Source: JBCCEJ01 sp039030335
GTDB taxonomy: Bacteria; Pseudomonadota; Gammaproteobacteria; HK1
DNA length: 64,000 nucleotides
Direction: 5' to 3'
NCBI GenBank assembly: GCA_039030335.1
Contig: JBCCEJ010000004.1
Span: forward strand, 62,001 to 126,000
In this document: piece after piece, positions 8,621 to 16,796 of the stretch
Position numbering within the stretch: position 1 is the stretch's first letter
Layout: the number at the start of each line of letters is the position of its first letter
Translations under genes and position numbers: made by a program
Notes under the pieces: model-generated
What the model was told of the DNA's origin: nothing
The model's input: only the letters and a program-made list of their open reading frames with translations
Database searches by the model: none

Positions 8621-10048
8621 TCAGGCTTCAGCGGCCTCGCGTTTGACGGTGATCACCTGCGAGTAGGTGAATTCCTTCAGCCCTTCCATGCCGTATTCGA
8701 CACCGAAGCCCGACTGCTTGTGGCCGCCGAACGGTGCGAGCGGCGAGACGTGCAGGAACTCGTTGACCCACACGGTGCCCGTTTCGAGCTGCTCGGCGAT
8801 TTCGACGCCTTTGTCGGGATCGTTGGTCCACACGGCGCCCGCAAGGCCGTATTCGGTGTTGTTCGCGCGCTCGATGACTTCCTCTTCAGTCGAGAACTTC
8901 AACAACGGCATGACCGGCCCGAACTGCTCTTCCGCGACGATGCGCGCATCTTCCGGGGGATTGTCCAGGATCGAGATCGGCACGTAGTAGCCGGTTCCGC
9001 TCGGATCCACGTCTCCGCCCACCAGGAACTTGTAGCCGTTGTCCTGCGCGTCTTTGATGAGCTCGCACACGCGGTCGAACTGCTTCTTGTTCTGGATCGG
9101 GCCGACACCGGTACCTTGCTCGGAGCCGTCGCCAACCTTGACCTGCTTGGCGTACTCCGCGATGGCGGCGCTCAGCTCGTCGTAGATGTCTTCGTGGATG
9201 TAAACACGCTTTGCCGCGACGCAAATCTGCCCGGCATTGGCGAAGCTCGACCAGAACAGCTGCTCGGCCACTTTTTCGACATCCGCATCGGGCAGCACGA
9301 TCGACGCATCGTTGCCGCCGAGTTCGAGCGTGATCCTCTTCAGATCTTTCGATGCACCTTCCATGATCTTCTTGCCGGTCGCGGTGGAGCCGGTGAAGGT
9401 GATTTTGTCGATATCCGGATGCGCGGTCATCATCGGCCCGAGCGAGTCTTCGCCGGTCAGGATGTTCAGCACGCCGGCAGGCACTTTATCGGCGATGAGT
9501 TCGGCGATACGCAGCGTCGTCAGCGGCGTGAACGGCGATGGTTTCAATACGATGGTGCACCCCGACAGTAGCGCGGGCGCGATCTTCTGAACTGCCATCA
9601 GCACCGGGAAGTTCCACGGCACGATGCCGCCCACGACGCCCACGGGGACTCTGCGGGTGCGCGAGAGACGTTCTTCGCTGTCTTCGTTGATGACATCTTC
9701 GAACTCGAGCGCTGCCTGCGCGCGAATGTTGGCGGGCGCGCCGCCCATTTCCATCTGTGCCTGCGCGTGCGGCTTGCCCTGTTCGCTGGTGAGCAGGCGG
9801 AACAGTTCATCGTTGTGCTCTTCGATCGCGTCGGCGATGGCGTGGAGAGCGGTGCGGCGATCCTCAAGGCTGGACTTGGACCAGGTCTTGAAGGCGCGAC
9901 GGGCTGCGGCCACGGCGCGATTGAGTTCACCTTCACCGCATGCCGGTACCTTGCCGATCACCTGTTCGTTGGCTGGATTGACGACGTCCATCCATTCGCC
10001 GCTGGTGATCATCTCCCCGTCGATCAGATTCTTGTATTCCGTTGTCAT
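8621..10048 (-). CDS. NAD(P)-dependent aldehyde dehydrogenase
   Basis: A full-length 475-aa aldehyde dehydrogenase oxidising an aldehyde to its carboxylate. All catalytic parts are visible: PWNFP with Asn146, the Rossmann segment TFTGSTATGK, the general base Glu242 in LELGGND, and the nucleophile Cys276 in GQICVA. The start has GAGGAG 8 bases upstream. It is a single gene with its own terminator, diverging from an aldo-keto reductase gene across 501 bp. The family covers succinate semialdehyde, lactaldehyde, aminoaldehyde and other substrates. The sequence resembles the succinate-semialdehyde/lactaldehyde side of the family, but I do not assign a substrate. Confidence 0.92.
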   Translation of the reverse strand: MTTEYKNLIDGEMITSGEWMDVVNPANEQVIGKVPACGEGELNRAVAAARRAFKTWSKSSLEDRRTALHAIADAIEEHNDELFRLLTSEQGKPHAQAQMEMGGAPANIRAQAALEFEDVINEDSEERLSRTRRVPVGVVGGIVPWNFPVLMAVQKIAPALLSGCTIVLKPSPFTPLTTLRIAELIADKVPAGVLNILTGEDSLGPMMTAHPDIDKITFTGSTATGKKIMEGASKDLKRITLELGGNDASIVLPDADVEKVAEQLFWSSFANAGQICVAAKRVYIHEDIYDELSAAIAEYAKQVKVGDGSEQGTGVGPIQNKKQFDRVCELIKDAQDNGYKFLVGGDVDPSGTGYYVPISILDNPPEDARIVAEEQFGPVMPLLKFSTEEEVIERANNTEYGLAGAVWTNDPDKGVEIAEQLETGTVWVNEFLHVSPLAPFGGHKQSGFGVEYGMEGLKEFTYSQVITVKREAAEA

Positions 10049-10549
10049 TAGGCGGTCTCCTCGAGGCTTCGGGTTGACGTGTTGCGGGACTCGGTTGTCC
10101 CTGTCCCTGAGAAACTCTTGTCGTGACCGTATCCGACCGGGCGAATCGCGCTACCACGTCGACCTCGTGTTGCCCGACCCGCTGGTCCTTTGGTGCAAAG
10201 GGATTGAGCAGCGGCGTCAGACCGGGGTGTGGTGCAGTATTGCGGGCGGTCGTAATGCGGATGCGAAACATTATCATTTGTAGTTGCAAAGAGGCCACAC
10301 AAATCACGAACGCAACTGCGAGGCCGCGCGTTCTCAGACGGTGGTCGGCGCAGGCGCTGGGCGCGAGATCGAGGCTGGCGGACACAGGCAAAGCTCGGTG
10401 CGATCTGGCAGTGCACACGAAATCGAGCTTGCCGATGCCTGCCCGCAGGTGCCGGGGCGCGGTGGACCGAAAGTGCTCCTCCGTCATACTGAGGTGTCGC
10501 GGCCTGCCCACCGCCGATATCCGTCAAACCGAACGCCAGGAGCGCTGCC
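10049..10549. other. Divergent promoter region, no supported gene
   Basis: A 501 bp stretch between the aldehyde dehydrogenase (leftward) and aldo-keto reductase (rightward) starts. ORFs here are shadow-like. A short palindrome CCTTTGGTGCAAAGG at 10187-10201 might be an operator, and the section around 10260-10290 is locally AT-rich and could hold promoter elements. Confidence 0.4.
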
Positions 10550-11587
10550 ATGCCTGTTTTGGACACTGCTACTCTGGGACCGTACGACACCGCTGTTACC
10601 CGCTTCGCCTTCGGGGCGGGGTTCCTCGGCGACCCGGATGCCGTCACGACGGACGAAACCGCCTTGGCCACGATGCAGGCCGCGTGGGATGCGGGCGTGC
10701 GCTATTTCGATACGGCCCCGTGGTACGGACACACCAAGAGCGAACATCGCGTCGGGCAGTTCCTGCGCCACCAGCGGCGGAGCGAGTTTGTGCTGTCCAC
10801 CAAAGTCGGCCGGCTCTACGGACGGCCGCAAGACCCCGCGGCGTTTCGTGAGACCGAACATGGTGCGCGCTGGGTGGGCGGTTATCCGTTCGTGCCGCGT
10901 TTCGACTACAGTCGAAACGGTATCTGCCGGTCTTACGAAGACAGCTTGCAACGCCTCGCGTTGAATCGCGTCGACTTTCTGGTCATCCACGATCTGGACC
11001 CGCGCCACCAGAAGGGTGAAGACGGCGTCAGCCGTGGCCTCGAGCAGTTGGATGCCGGCGGGGGCTATGCGGAACTGCGCGCACTTCGCGACCGTGGTGA
11101 GATCAAAGCGATCGGCGCGGGCGTCAATCACACCGGCATGATCCCGCGTTTCGTGGAGCGCTTCGACCTCGACTACTTCCTCGTTGCCATGCCGTACACG
11201 CTGGCTGACCAGTCAGCCCTCGACGGCGAATTCCAGCTCTGCGCGGAACACGGCGTCAAAGTCGTGATCGGCGCGGTGTTTGCGTCGGGTATTCTCGCGA
11301 CCGGCGTGACCGATACCGCTCAATACGGCTACCAGAGCGCCGGTGACGACATCGTGCGGAAAGTGAGTGCCATCGAAGCGGTTTGCGAGCGTCACGATGT
11401 GGCGTTGCCGGCCGCTGCGCTGCAGTTCCCGTTGGCGCATCCGGTAGTGGCCTCGATCATTCCGGGCGCCAACGACCCGCAGCAGGTGCAAGCCAACGCG
11501 CGCTTCGTCTCGACGCCGCTGCCAGCTGCATTCTGGGAGGAACTTCGGCACGAAGGACTGATCCGAGGTGATGCGCCGTTACCGTGA
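10550..11587 (+). CDS. Aldo/keto reductase, aldose dehydrogenase-like
   Basis: A 345-aa TIM-barrel NAD(P)H-dependent oxidoreductase. The catalytic tetrad is visible as Asp54 and Tyr59 in FDTAPWYGHTKSE, Lys85 in STKVGR and His147 in VIHDLD. Overall layout, with the GRLYGR segment after the lysine and PGANDPQQV near the end, resembles D-threo-aldose 1-dehydrogenase / L-fucose dehydrogenase proteins of sugar catabolism. AGGAG precedes the ATG. It faces the mutarotase, Gfo/Idh/MocA and aldehyde dehydrogenase neighbourhood, consistent with a sugar-oxidation theme, but no dedicated sugar regulator is next to it. Confidence 0.89.
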   Translation: MPVLDTATLGPYDTAVTRFAFGAGFLGDPDAVTTDETALATMQAAWDAGVRYFDTAPWYGHTKSEHRVGQFLRHQRRSEFVLSTKVGRLYGRPQDPAAFRETEHGARWVGGYPFVPRFDYSRNGICRSYEDSLQRLALNRVDFLVIHDLDPRHQKGEDGVSRGLEQLDAGGGYAELRALRDRGEIKAIGAGVNHTGMIPRFVERFDLDYFLVAMPYTLADQSALDGEFQLCAEHGVKVVIGAVFASGILATGVTDTAQYGYQSAGDDIVRKVSAIEAVCERHDVALPAAALQFPLAHPVVASIIPGANDPQQVQANARFVSTPLPAAFWEELRHEGLIRGDAPLP

Positions 11588-11645
11588 CATCACTTGAGGA
11601 TGGCTTCGCGGCGACTTTTGCTGACAGCGGTTACGCCATGCAGCG

Positions 11646-12164
11646 TCAAGCGCAATACCGCGCGTAGAAGGCCTCGCACTGCGCGGCCGATCTCAGCCAG
11701 TAGACATGGCGCAGACTGCGCTCGCGGTCGACGAGTTTCAGGAACTGCGGTCGAAGCTCGCGGTGTAACCACCACATCATGCGCGCGAGCGCTGCGGTCT
11801 TTGGCAACATCGGACAGCCCGGCACGAAATCCGGGCGTTCGCGAAACAGGCACATGAATTGCCGTTTGGCCGCCCACCAGTAATGTTGCCAGAGCGGCAG
11901 GTCGACCAGCACGAGCGTGTCGCACCGCGCTACGCGGTGTTGAATGGAGTCCCAGGACGCAACGCCGTCGACAACCCCGCGCGGCCCGGCCACGAGGTCG
12001 TCATGTTGCTGCCTGAATTCGGTTTCAGGCGTGCGCTGCCAGCCGGGTTGCCACAGGAGCATGTCCAACTCGATGAGCGGCGCTTCAATCCGGCGCGCAA
12101 GCCCGCGTGCCAGGCGCGACTTGCCGCCGCCTGCGTTGCCGAGGATCACGATACGTTCACCCAT
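11646..12164 (-). CDS. P-loop kinase-like protein (FlaR / adenylate kinase-related)
   Basis: A 172-aa small P-loop NTPase. The Walker A motif GNAGGGKS occupies residues 9-16 and is followed by the LID/NMP-type pattern of proteins annotated as DNA topology modulation protein FlaR or adenylate kinase-related (PLIELDMLLWQPGW). The name is historic and the substrate is not established. The start at MGERIVILG is chosen because the P-loop sits where expected; a longer frame to 12275 would overlap the upstream hydrolase gene. It lies 70 bases downstream of an alpha/beta hydrolase on the same strand and may share its transcript. Confidence 0.8.
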   Translation of the reverse strand: MGERIVILGNAGGGKSRLARGLARRIEAPLIELDMLLWQPGWQRTPETEFRQQHDDLVAGPRGVVDGVASWDSIQHRVARCDTLVLVDLPLWQHYWWAAKRQFMCLFRERPDFVPGCPMLPKTAALARMMWWLHRELRPQFLKLVDRERSLRHVYWLRSAAQCEAFYARYCA

Positions 12165-12234
12165 ATCTTTTTCGACCTTACGGTCGCGTTGGCGTGCGGC
12201 TGTCCGGGAACTTCCGCGGGCCCGGCGATCCGGA

Positions 12235-13008
12235 TTACGACACGCGATCCAAAAAGGTCCCGACGTGTCCGGCAACCAGACCCGGGGCTTCGATCAGGAT
12301 CGAGTGTCTGAGTTCCGGCACAATCACGAGCTCGCTGTCGGGTAACGCCGCATCGATGAGACGATTGAGCCGCGGATTACAGCCGCCGTCATTCTCGCCG
12401 GTCAGGACGAGGCACGGTACGTCGACCTGATTCAGCCACGCTCCCATCTCCACACCGGCATAGATATCGAACACGGCGGCGAATACATCCTCGGGGGTGT
12501 TCAAGACCTGCTGAAGCCGGGCTTCGATGGCGTCGGGGTTGCCAGCTGCAAATGGCTCGGTGAACCAGCGGTCGACCAGCGTCGGCAGAATTTTCGCGGC
12601 CCCTTCCGCACGGATGGCGGCGACGACACCTTTGACCTTGGCGCTGTCTTCCTCGGTGCGGAACGCGGCAGTGCTGAGCAGCGACACGCTGAGTGTGCGC
12701 TCCGGAAAGGCGCGGGCGTAGGCGGGTCCGATCTGGCCGCCGAGCGAATGCCCAACCACGTGTATCTGTTCGTGGCCGAGCGTTGCGCGAAGCGCTTCGA
12801 GGTCGTCGACCAGTTCATCGAGGGAGTAGGGCACAGGCGGTATCGGGCTCTCGCCGTGCCCGCGCTGATCGTAAGTTACGCAGGTGTAGCGATCGGCCAG
12901 ATGGGCGACCATCGCATCCCAGCCGGTCTTGCGTGCACCGATGCCGTGGGCGAAATAAACGGGCGGACCTTCGCCTACAACGGCGTGGGAAACGGCGATA
13001 GCGGGCAT
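12235..13008 (-). CDS. Alpha/beta hydrolase, enol-lactonase-like
   Basis: A 257-aa serine hydrolase of the alpha/beta fold. The oxyanion segment is FAHGIGARKTGW, the strand DQRGHGES is typical, the nucleophile is Ser88 in GHSLGG, and the triad is completed by Asp207 in TGENDGG and His235 in LRHSIL. The overall look is that of 3-oxoadipate enol-lactonase and related esterases of aromatic catabolism, but it lies among unrelated genes, so this is only a resemblance. GGAG precedes the ATG. Divergent from the aminotransferase gene. Confidence 0.87.
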   Translation of the reverse strand: MPAIAVSHAVVGEGPPVYFAHGIGARKTGWDAMVAHLADRYTCVTYDQRGHGESPIPPVPYSLDELVDDLEALRATLGHEQIHVVGHSLGGQIGPAYARAFPERTLSVSLLSTAAFRTEEDSAKVKGVVAAIRAEGAAKILPTLVDRWFTEPFAAGNPDAIEARLQQVLNTPEDVFAAVFDIYAGVEMGAWLNQVDVPCLVLTGENDGGCNPRLNRLIDAALPDSELVIVPELRHSILIEAPGLVAGHVGTFLDRVS

Positions 13009-13184
13009 CGGAGACTCCAGCGTTCAGGACGTTTGCTCTCTATGGTAATTCGCGAGGCCGGCGGCGTCCGAACCGCCGGCTTCGTGCTTGAGCCAGAGCC
13101 TTCCGGGGCGGAACGTCAGCCAGGTTCGCGGATGTCGCTTTGCTAACATACCGGCGCCGAAGAGTCTCCTGCCGAGCGCCCGCG

Positions 13185-14312
13185 ATGTTCCACCCGTTTC
13201 AGGTCGAACAGTTCCTGTCCGAACACGAGGAACTGGCGCACTACAACTTCTCGGAAAGCGGCGTGCACCCGCTCACGCTCGCCGAGCTTCTGGATATGGC
13301 CGGCGCTGACGTGGCGGACGTCAACGCACTCTTGTTGGATTACCCCGAGGTCAGGGGCACCGCGACGCTTCGCGAGCGCATCGCGGCGCTTTATCCCAAT
13401 GCCGATGCCGCGCAGGTGCTCGTCACGGTGGGGGCCTCGGAAGCGAACCGGCTCGCCGCCGAGACGCTGCTCGAAGCGGGCGATGAAGTGATCGCCATTC
13501 AACCGACCTACCAGCAGTTGCCCGGCAACGCGCTGAACCTCGGCTACAGCGTAAAGACCGTACCGCTCGTCGAAAATGAAGGATGGGCGCTCGACCAGGA
13601 AGTGCTGAAGAAAGCCGTGACCAACCGTACGCGCATCATCTCGGTCGTCAACCCGAACAATCCGACTGGCAAGATTCTGAGCGACACAGAAATGGATGCC
13701 GTGGTGGCCGCCGCTGAACGCAGCGGCGCCTGGATCGTCGCAGACGAGGTCTATGCGGGCACCGAGCGCGAAACCAACACGCCGACGCCATCGTTCTGGA
13801 ATCGCACCGAGCGCGTGCTCGCGATCAATTCGATGAGCAAGGCGTATGGGCTGCCGGGTCTGCGGCTCGGGTGGGTAGTGGCGCCAGCGGCGCAGATCGA
13901 CCCACTGTGGCGCCGCCACGAATACGCCACCATCACGGCGACGATGCTCTCGAACCATCTCGCGGAGCTGGCGCTGACCCCAGGCACGCGCGAGCAGGTG
14001 GTTGACCGTGCGAGGCGGTTGATTCGGCGCGGCTTCGACCTGCTCTACTCTGCGTTGGCAAGCCGATCTGATGTGTTCAGCGTGGTGCCGCCTCAGGCGT
14101 CGGCGATGTCGTTTGTAAATTTCGACCTGCCCGTGGATTCGGTCACGTTTGCCAAGCGGTTGTTAAATGACCATCAGATGCTCGTGATTCCGGGTGCCTG
14201 CTTCGGATCGGACACACACTTCCGGTTCAGTTCGGCGCTGCCGGAGGATTATCTGGCGGCGGGGCTCGAGCGATTGTTGGCTCTGGCGGAAAAGGTTCGC
14301 AACGGGCGGTAG
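13185..14312 (+). CDS. PLP-dependent aminotransferase, class I/II fold
   Basis: A 375-aa fold-type I aminotransferase. Seen are NPNNPTGKIL, the PLP-binding Asp187 and Tyr190 in ADEVY, and the Schiff-base Lys219 in SMSKAYGLPGLRLGW. The beginning MFHPFQVEQFLSEHEE and the subgroup sequence resemble aminotransferases often annotated as capreomycidine-synthase-like, but no antibiotic cluster is present, so a general amino-acid transaminase role is more likely. The start at 13185 gives the normal family N-terminus; 15 extra codons upstream are Arg-rich and unsupported. A small membrane protein gene follows after 48 bases. Confidence 0.88.
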   Translation: MFHPFQVEQFLSEHEELAHYNFSESGVHPLTLAELLDMAGADVADVNALLLDYPEVRGTATLRERIAALYPNADAAQVLVTVGASEANRLAAETLLEAGDEVIAIQPTYQQLPGNALNLGYSVKTVPLVENEGWALDQEVLKKAVTNRTRIISVVNPNNPTGKILSDTEMDAVVAAAERSGAWIVADEVYAGTERETNTPTPSFWNRTERVLAINSMSKAYGLPGLRLGWVVAPAAQIDPLWRRHEYATITATMLSNHLAELALTPGTREQVVDRARRLIRRGFDLLYSALASRSDVFSVVPPQASAMSFVNFDLPVDSVTFAKRLLNDHQMLVIPGACFGSDTHFRFSSALPEDYLAAGLERLLALAEKVRNGR

Positions 14313-14360
14313 ACTTACCGTCTGCGCAGCTACGACACCGCAACGGAGGCGTAGAAGGCG

Positions 14361-14822
14361 ATGACCGAAGAGCGATCGGACAAGTTGGACCCGCAGTCTG
14401 ATGCGGTCTGTGCATATCTGGCGGCGTTGCAGGGGGTCGTCACGCGCATGGCCGGCAACAGTGCGTCTTGCAAGAACTGGTGCATCACGCTCGTTGCCGG
14501 TGTGCTGGTTATCGTGCTCGACAAAGGCAAACCCGAATACGGGCTCATCTCTTTGGTGCCGGTGTTCGTTTTCGCGTACCTGGACGCGTTTTATCTTCGC
14601 CTCGAGCGCCAGTACCGTGCGGTTTATGACACCTTTGTGCGCCTGCTGAATGCGGGTGAGGGCAATTCGCAGGACTTGCATGTGCTCAATCTGGGGGCGC
14701 TGTCATTCAAAGATAAGCTGCGACCGATCTCGACCCTGGATGCAGCCGTGTCGACGGCCGTGTGGCCTTACTACACGGTTATCGCCGCGGCCGTAGTTGG
14801 GGCCGTCAGACTCGCGCCTTGA
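14361..14822 (+). CDS. Small conserved-looking membrane protein of unknown function
   Basis: A 153-aa protein with a soluble N-terminal segment (LAALQGVVTRMAGNSASCKNW), two closely spaced membrane segments around residues 43-53 and 62-76 separated by DKGKPEYG, a Tyr/Arg-rich juxtamembrane helix (YLDAFYLRLERQYRAV), and a last hydrophobic segment near the C-terminus. GGAGG lies upstream of the ATG. I know of similar uncharacterised proteins scattered in bacteria, often in accessory regions, but I cannot name a function. A perfect GGCCGCC / GGCGGCC hairpin follows the stop. Confidence 0.7.
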   Translation: MTEERSDKLDPQSDAVCAYLAALQGVVTRMAGNSASCKNWCITLVAGVLVIVLDKGKPEYGLISLVPVFVFAYLDAFYLRLERQYRAVYDTFVRLLNAGEGNSQDLHVLNLGALSFKDKLRPISTLDAAVSTAVWPYYTVIAAAVVGAVRLAP

Positions 14823-14838
14823 ATCCGGACCGTTATCC

Positions 14839-14858
14839 GGCCGCCAGCCAGGGCGGCC
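14839..14858 (+). terminator. Hairpin after the small membrane protein gene
   Basis: A 7 bp perfect GC stem with a 6-base loop starting 17 bases after the stop codon. There is no clear U tract, so termination is only likely. A second stem, CCGGCAG / CTGCCGG, lies at 14913-14933 before the facing dienelactone hydrolase gene ends. Confidence 0.35.
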
Positions 14859-15041
14859 ATCGGTCCAGCCGGATGAGTAAACGGGGCCGCGCCCAGGTCG
14901 GGCGCATCCGCGCCGGCAGGTCTGCGCTGCCGGTGGCCTGAACGGCTCGCCAAATCGATGCGCGCCTACGCGCACCGCCGAGCGGTTCGGTGCCGCGCGC
15001 CCTTTCCAGTCGCCTGCCGGCTTTCCGTTGCCCGAAACGCC

Positions 15042-15719
15042 TCAGCTCAAATGCTCACCAAAAAACGCGAGCGTACGATCCAGCGCCACTTTGGCTGACG
15101 GCTCGTCGAAGCTACCGCGGTGGCTGCAGTTGAAGCCGTGGTCGGCGTCGTACATGTACACCGGGATGTCCGGGTTTGCGGCTTTGACGGCGTCTACCGT
15201 TTCCATCGGGATGCCGGCGTCTTTTTCACCGAAGTGCAAGATGGTGGGTACTTTGGGTTTGGCGCCCGGATCATCGTCCAGAATCTTGAGGATCTGCCCG
15301 CCGTAATAACCAACCGACGCGTCGACGTTGCATTTGCACGCCGCGAGATACGACAGCGATCCGCCCCAGCAGTAGCCGACCGTGCCGACTTTCCCGCCTT
15401 CGCGCGCGGCGCTGGCGGCGGCTTCCATATCGAGCACCGGCGTTTGCCAGCCCATCGGGAACGCGAGGTCGCGGCCGATGGCGATGTCGTCCGGCACGTA
15501 GCCGAGTTCCACGTCGCGCTGCATGCGGTCGAACATGGCTGGCGCGATCGCGAGGTAACCGGCTTCAGCGTAGCCGTCAGCCACTTCGCGGATGTGCTGG
15601 TTCACGCCGAAAATCTCCTGGATGACGACGACGCCGCCTTTTGGCATGCCGGCCGGGTCGGCGCGGTAGGCCGCGAGCTTGTGGCCATCGGAAGCCGTCA
15701 GTTCGATCATCTGTCCCAT
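15042..15719 (-). CDS. Dienelactone hydrolase family protein
   Basis: A 225-aa cysteine-type alpha/beta hydrolase of the carboxymethylenebutenolidase family. The nucleophile is Cys117 in GYCWGG, with Asp167 in FGEKDAGI and His194 in DADHGFNC completing the triad, and the conserved QEIFGVN segment lies at residues 34-40. The start at MGQMIELTASDG is supported by AAGGAG about 7 bases upstream; the longer frame adds basic residues with no family character. The classic enzyme opens dienelactone in chlorocatechol breakdown, but no other such genes are present, and many family members are general esterases. Confidence 0.9.
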   Translation of the reverse strand: MGQMIELTASDGHKLAAYRADPAGMPKGGVVVIQEIFGVNQHIREVADGYAEAGYLAIAPAMFDRMQRDVELGYVPDDIAIGRDLAFPMGWQTPVLDMEAAASAAREGGKVGTVGYCWGGSLSYLAACKCNVDASVGYYGGQILKILDDDPGAKPKVPTILHFGEKDAGIPMETVDAVKAANPDIPVYMYDADHGFNCSHRGSFDEPSAKVALDRTLAFFGEHLS

Positions 15720-15908
15720 GGGGGTCTTCTCCTTCGTATGTTCCTGTGGCCGAGCGCGGCGCTTCACTGCACCCGTGATTGGCGTGCGGGCTTCGCAGCT
15801 TGCGTCAACCCGCCGGTTCGTCACACTTTAGCAAACCCGTTCCGGGCTCGCGGCGCACGGCTGATGCGTGTTGGCAGCCCCTTTGACCCCATTCCCGGAA
15901 GCCCAACG

Positions 15909-16682
15909 ATGCGCATCTACTGGCAGAGCTTCGTCGACAACGCCGCCTACCTCGAACGCCTGCAGGCGTACCTGAATGACATCGCCGATCCGTCCACTTC
16001 GGTGACGGTGCGTGGCATGGCGCCGCCCGATCGCGACTTTGGCCGGTTGACGGAGTTTCGCTGTTCGATTCTGGCGGTGGACAACGCGCTGCAGGCGGAA
16101 GCAGACGGCTTCGACGTATTCGTCATGGGCCACTTTCAGGACCCGGGTTTGTACGAGGCGCGCGCTGCGCTATCGATTCCGGTGGTCGGCGCAGGCGAAT
16201 CGACGTTGCACTACGCCGCACAGCTCGGGCGCCGCATGGCGCTCATCAGCATCGACGACGTGTTCGAGGTTTGGCATTTGGAACAGGCCGATCGGTACGG
16301 GTTAAAGGACCGCATTTCGCACATCGTTGGGATGAACGCGGTGCCGGCTGATTTCAACGCGGCGTTTGCCGGCGACGAGGCGGCTTACCAGCGCCTTCGC
16401 GACGCGTTTGTCGCGCTCGCCGAACCGCTGGTAGCCGACGGTGCCGATCTGCTGATTCCAGCCGGTGTGCTGCCGGGCCTCCTGCTGACACGCGAGCACG
16501 GCATGTGCATTGGGCATGCGCCAGTGGTGAGCTGCGCATCGGTGCCGCTGGCGACAGCCGAGATGGCTGGCAAGCTCTACCAGACGAGTGGTTTGAACGC
16601 GAGTCGGGGTCCGAGTTTTGCGCAGGCACCGGAGCGGGCGATCGCGGACTTCCGTGCGCTGGTGCGAGACGGCCGCGGCTGA
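15909..16682 (+). CDS. Asp/Glu/hydantoin racemase family protein
   Basis: A 257-aa protein with the two-domain aspartate/glutamate racemase fold. FVMGHFQDPGLYEARAALS and PVVGAGESTLHYA match the first half of the hydantoin racemase group, and LLIPAGVLPGLLL is in the position of the second active-site region. The usual second catalytic cysteine (typically in a GC motif) is replaced by Ala-Gly here, so it may not be a standard racemase; maleate isomerase-like or arylmalonate decarboxylase-like chemistry is conceivable. The ATG at 15909 has GGAAG 7 bases upstream; the frame stays open far upstream but that part is antisense to the hydrolase gene. Confidence 0.75.
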   Translation: MRIYWQSFVDNAAYLERLQAYLNDIADPSTSVTVRGMAPPDRDFGRLTEFRCSILAVDNALQAEADGFDVFVMGHFQDPGLYEARAALSIPVVGAGESTLHYAAQLGRRMALISIDDVFEVWHLEQADRYGLKDRISHIVGMNAVPADFNAAFAGDEAAYQRLRDAFVALAEPLVADGADLLIPAGVLPGLLLTREHGMCIGHAPVVSCASVPLATAEMAGKLYQTSGLNASRGPSFAQAPERAIADFRALVRDGRG

Positions 16683-16730
16683 GCGACGCGGGCAGGGGGG
16701 CGGCTTTGGGGCGATCGTCTTCGTTTATCC

Positions 16731-16763
16731 GGCGCCGCGCTCCGTTGGCCGAAGCGCGGCGCC
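16731..16763. terminator. GC-rich hairpin between convergent genes
   Basis: A perfect 11 bp inverted repeat (GGCGCCGCGCT / AGCGCGGCGCC) with an 11-base loop lies between the racemase-like gene and the facing SPFH gene. There is no strong U tract on either side. Confidence 0.45.
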
Positions 16764-16796
16764 GACTTGCGGCGCAGGCCGCGCGAACGCGGCGGG

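Noticed and set aside
8609..9571. Plus-strand ORF of 320 codons opposite the aldehyde dehydrogenase
   Set aside because: The aldehyde dehydrogenase has all catalytic residues; the opposite frame is a shadow.
15120..15908. Upstream part of the long frame containing the racemase-like gene
   Set aside because: It is antisense to the dienelactone hydrolase gene, which has an intact catalytic triad; the racemase start at 15909 has its own ribosome binding site.
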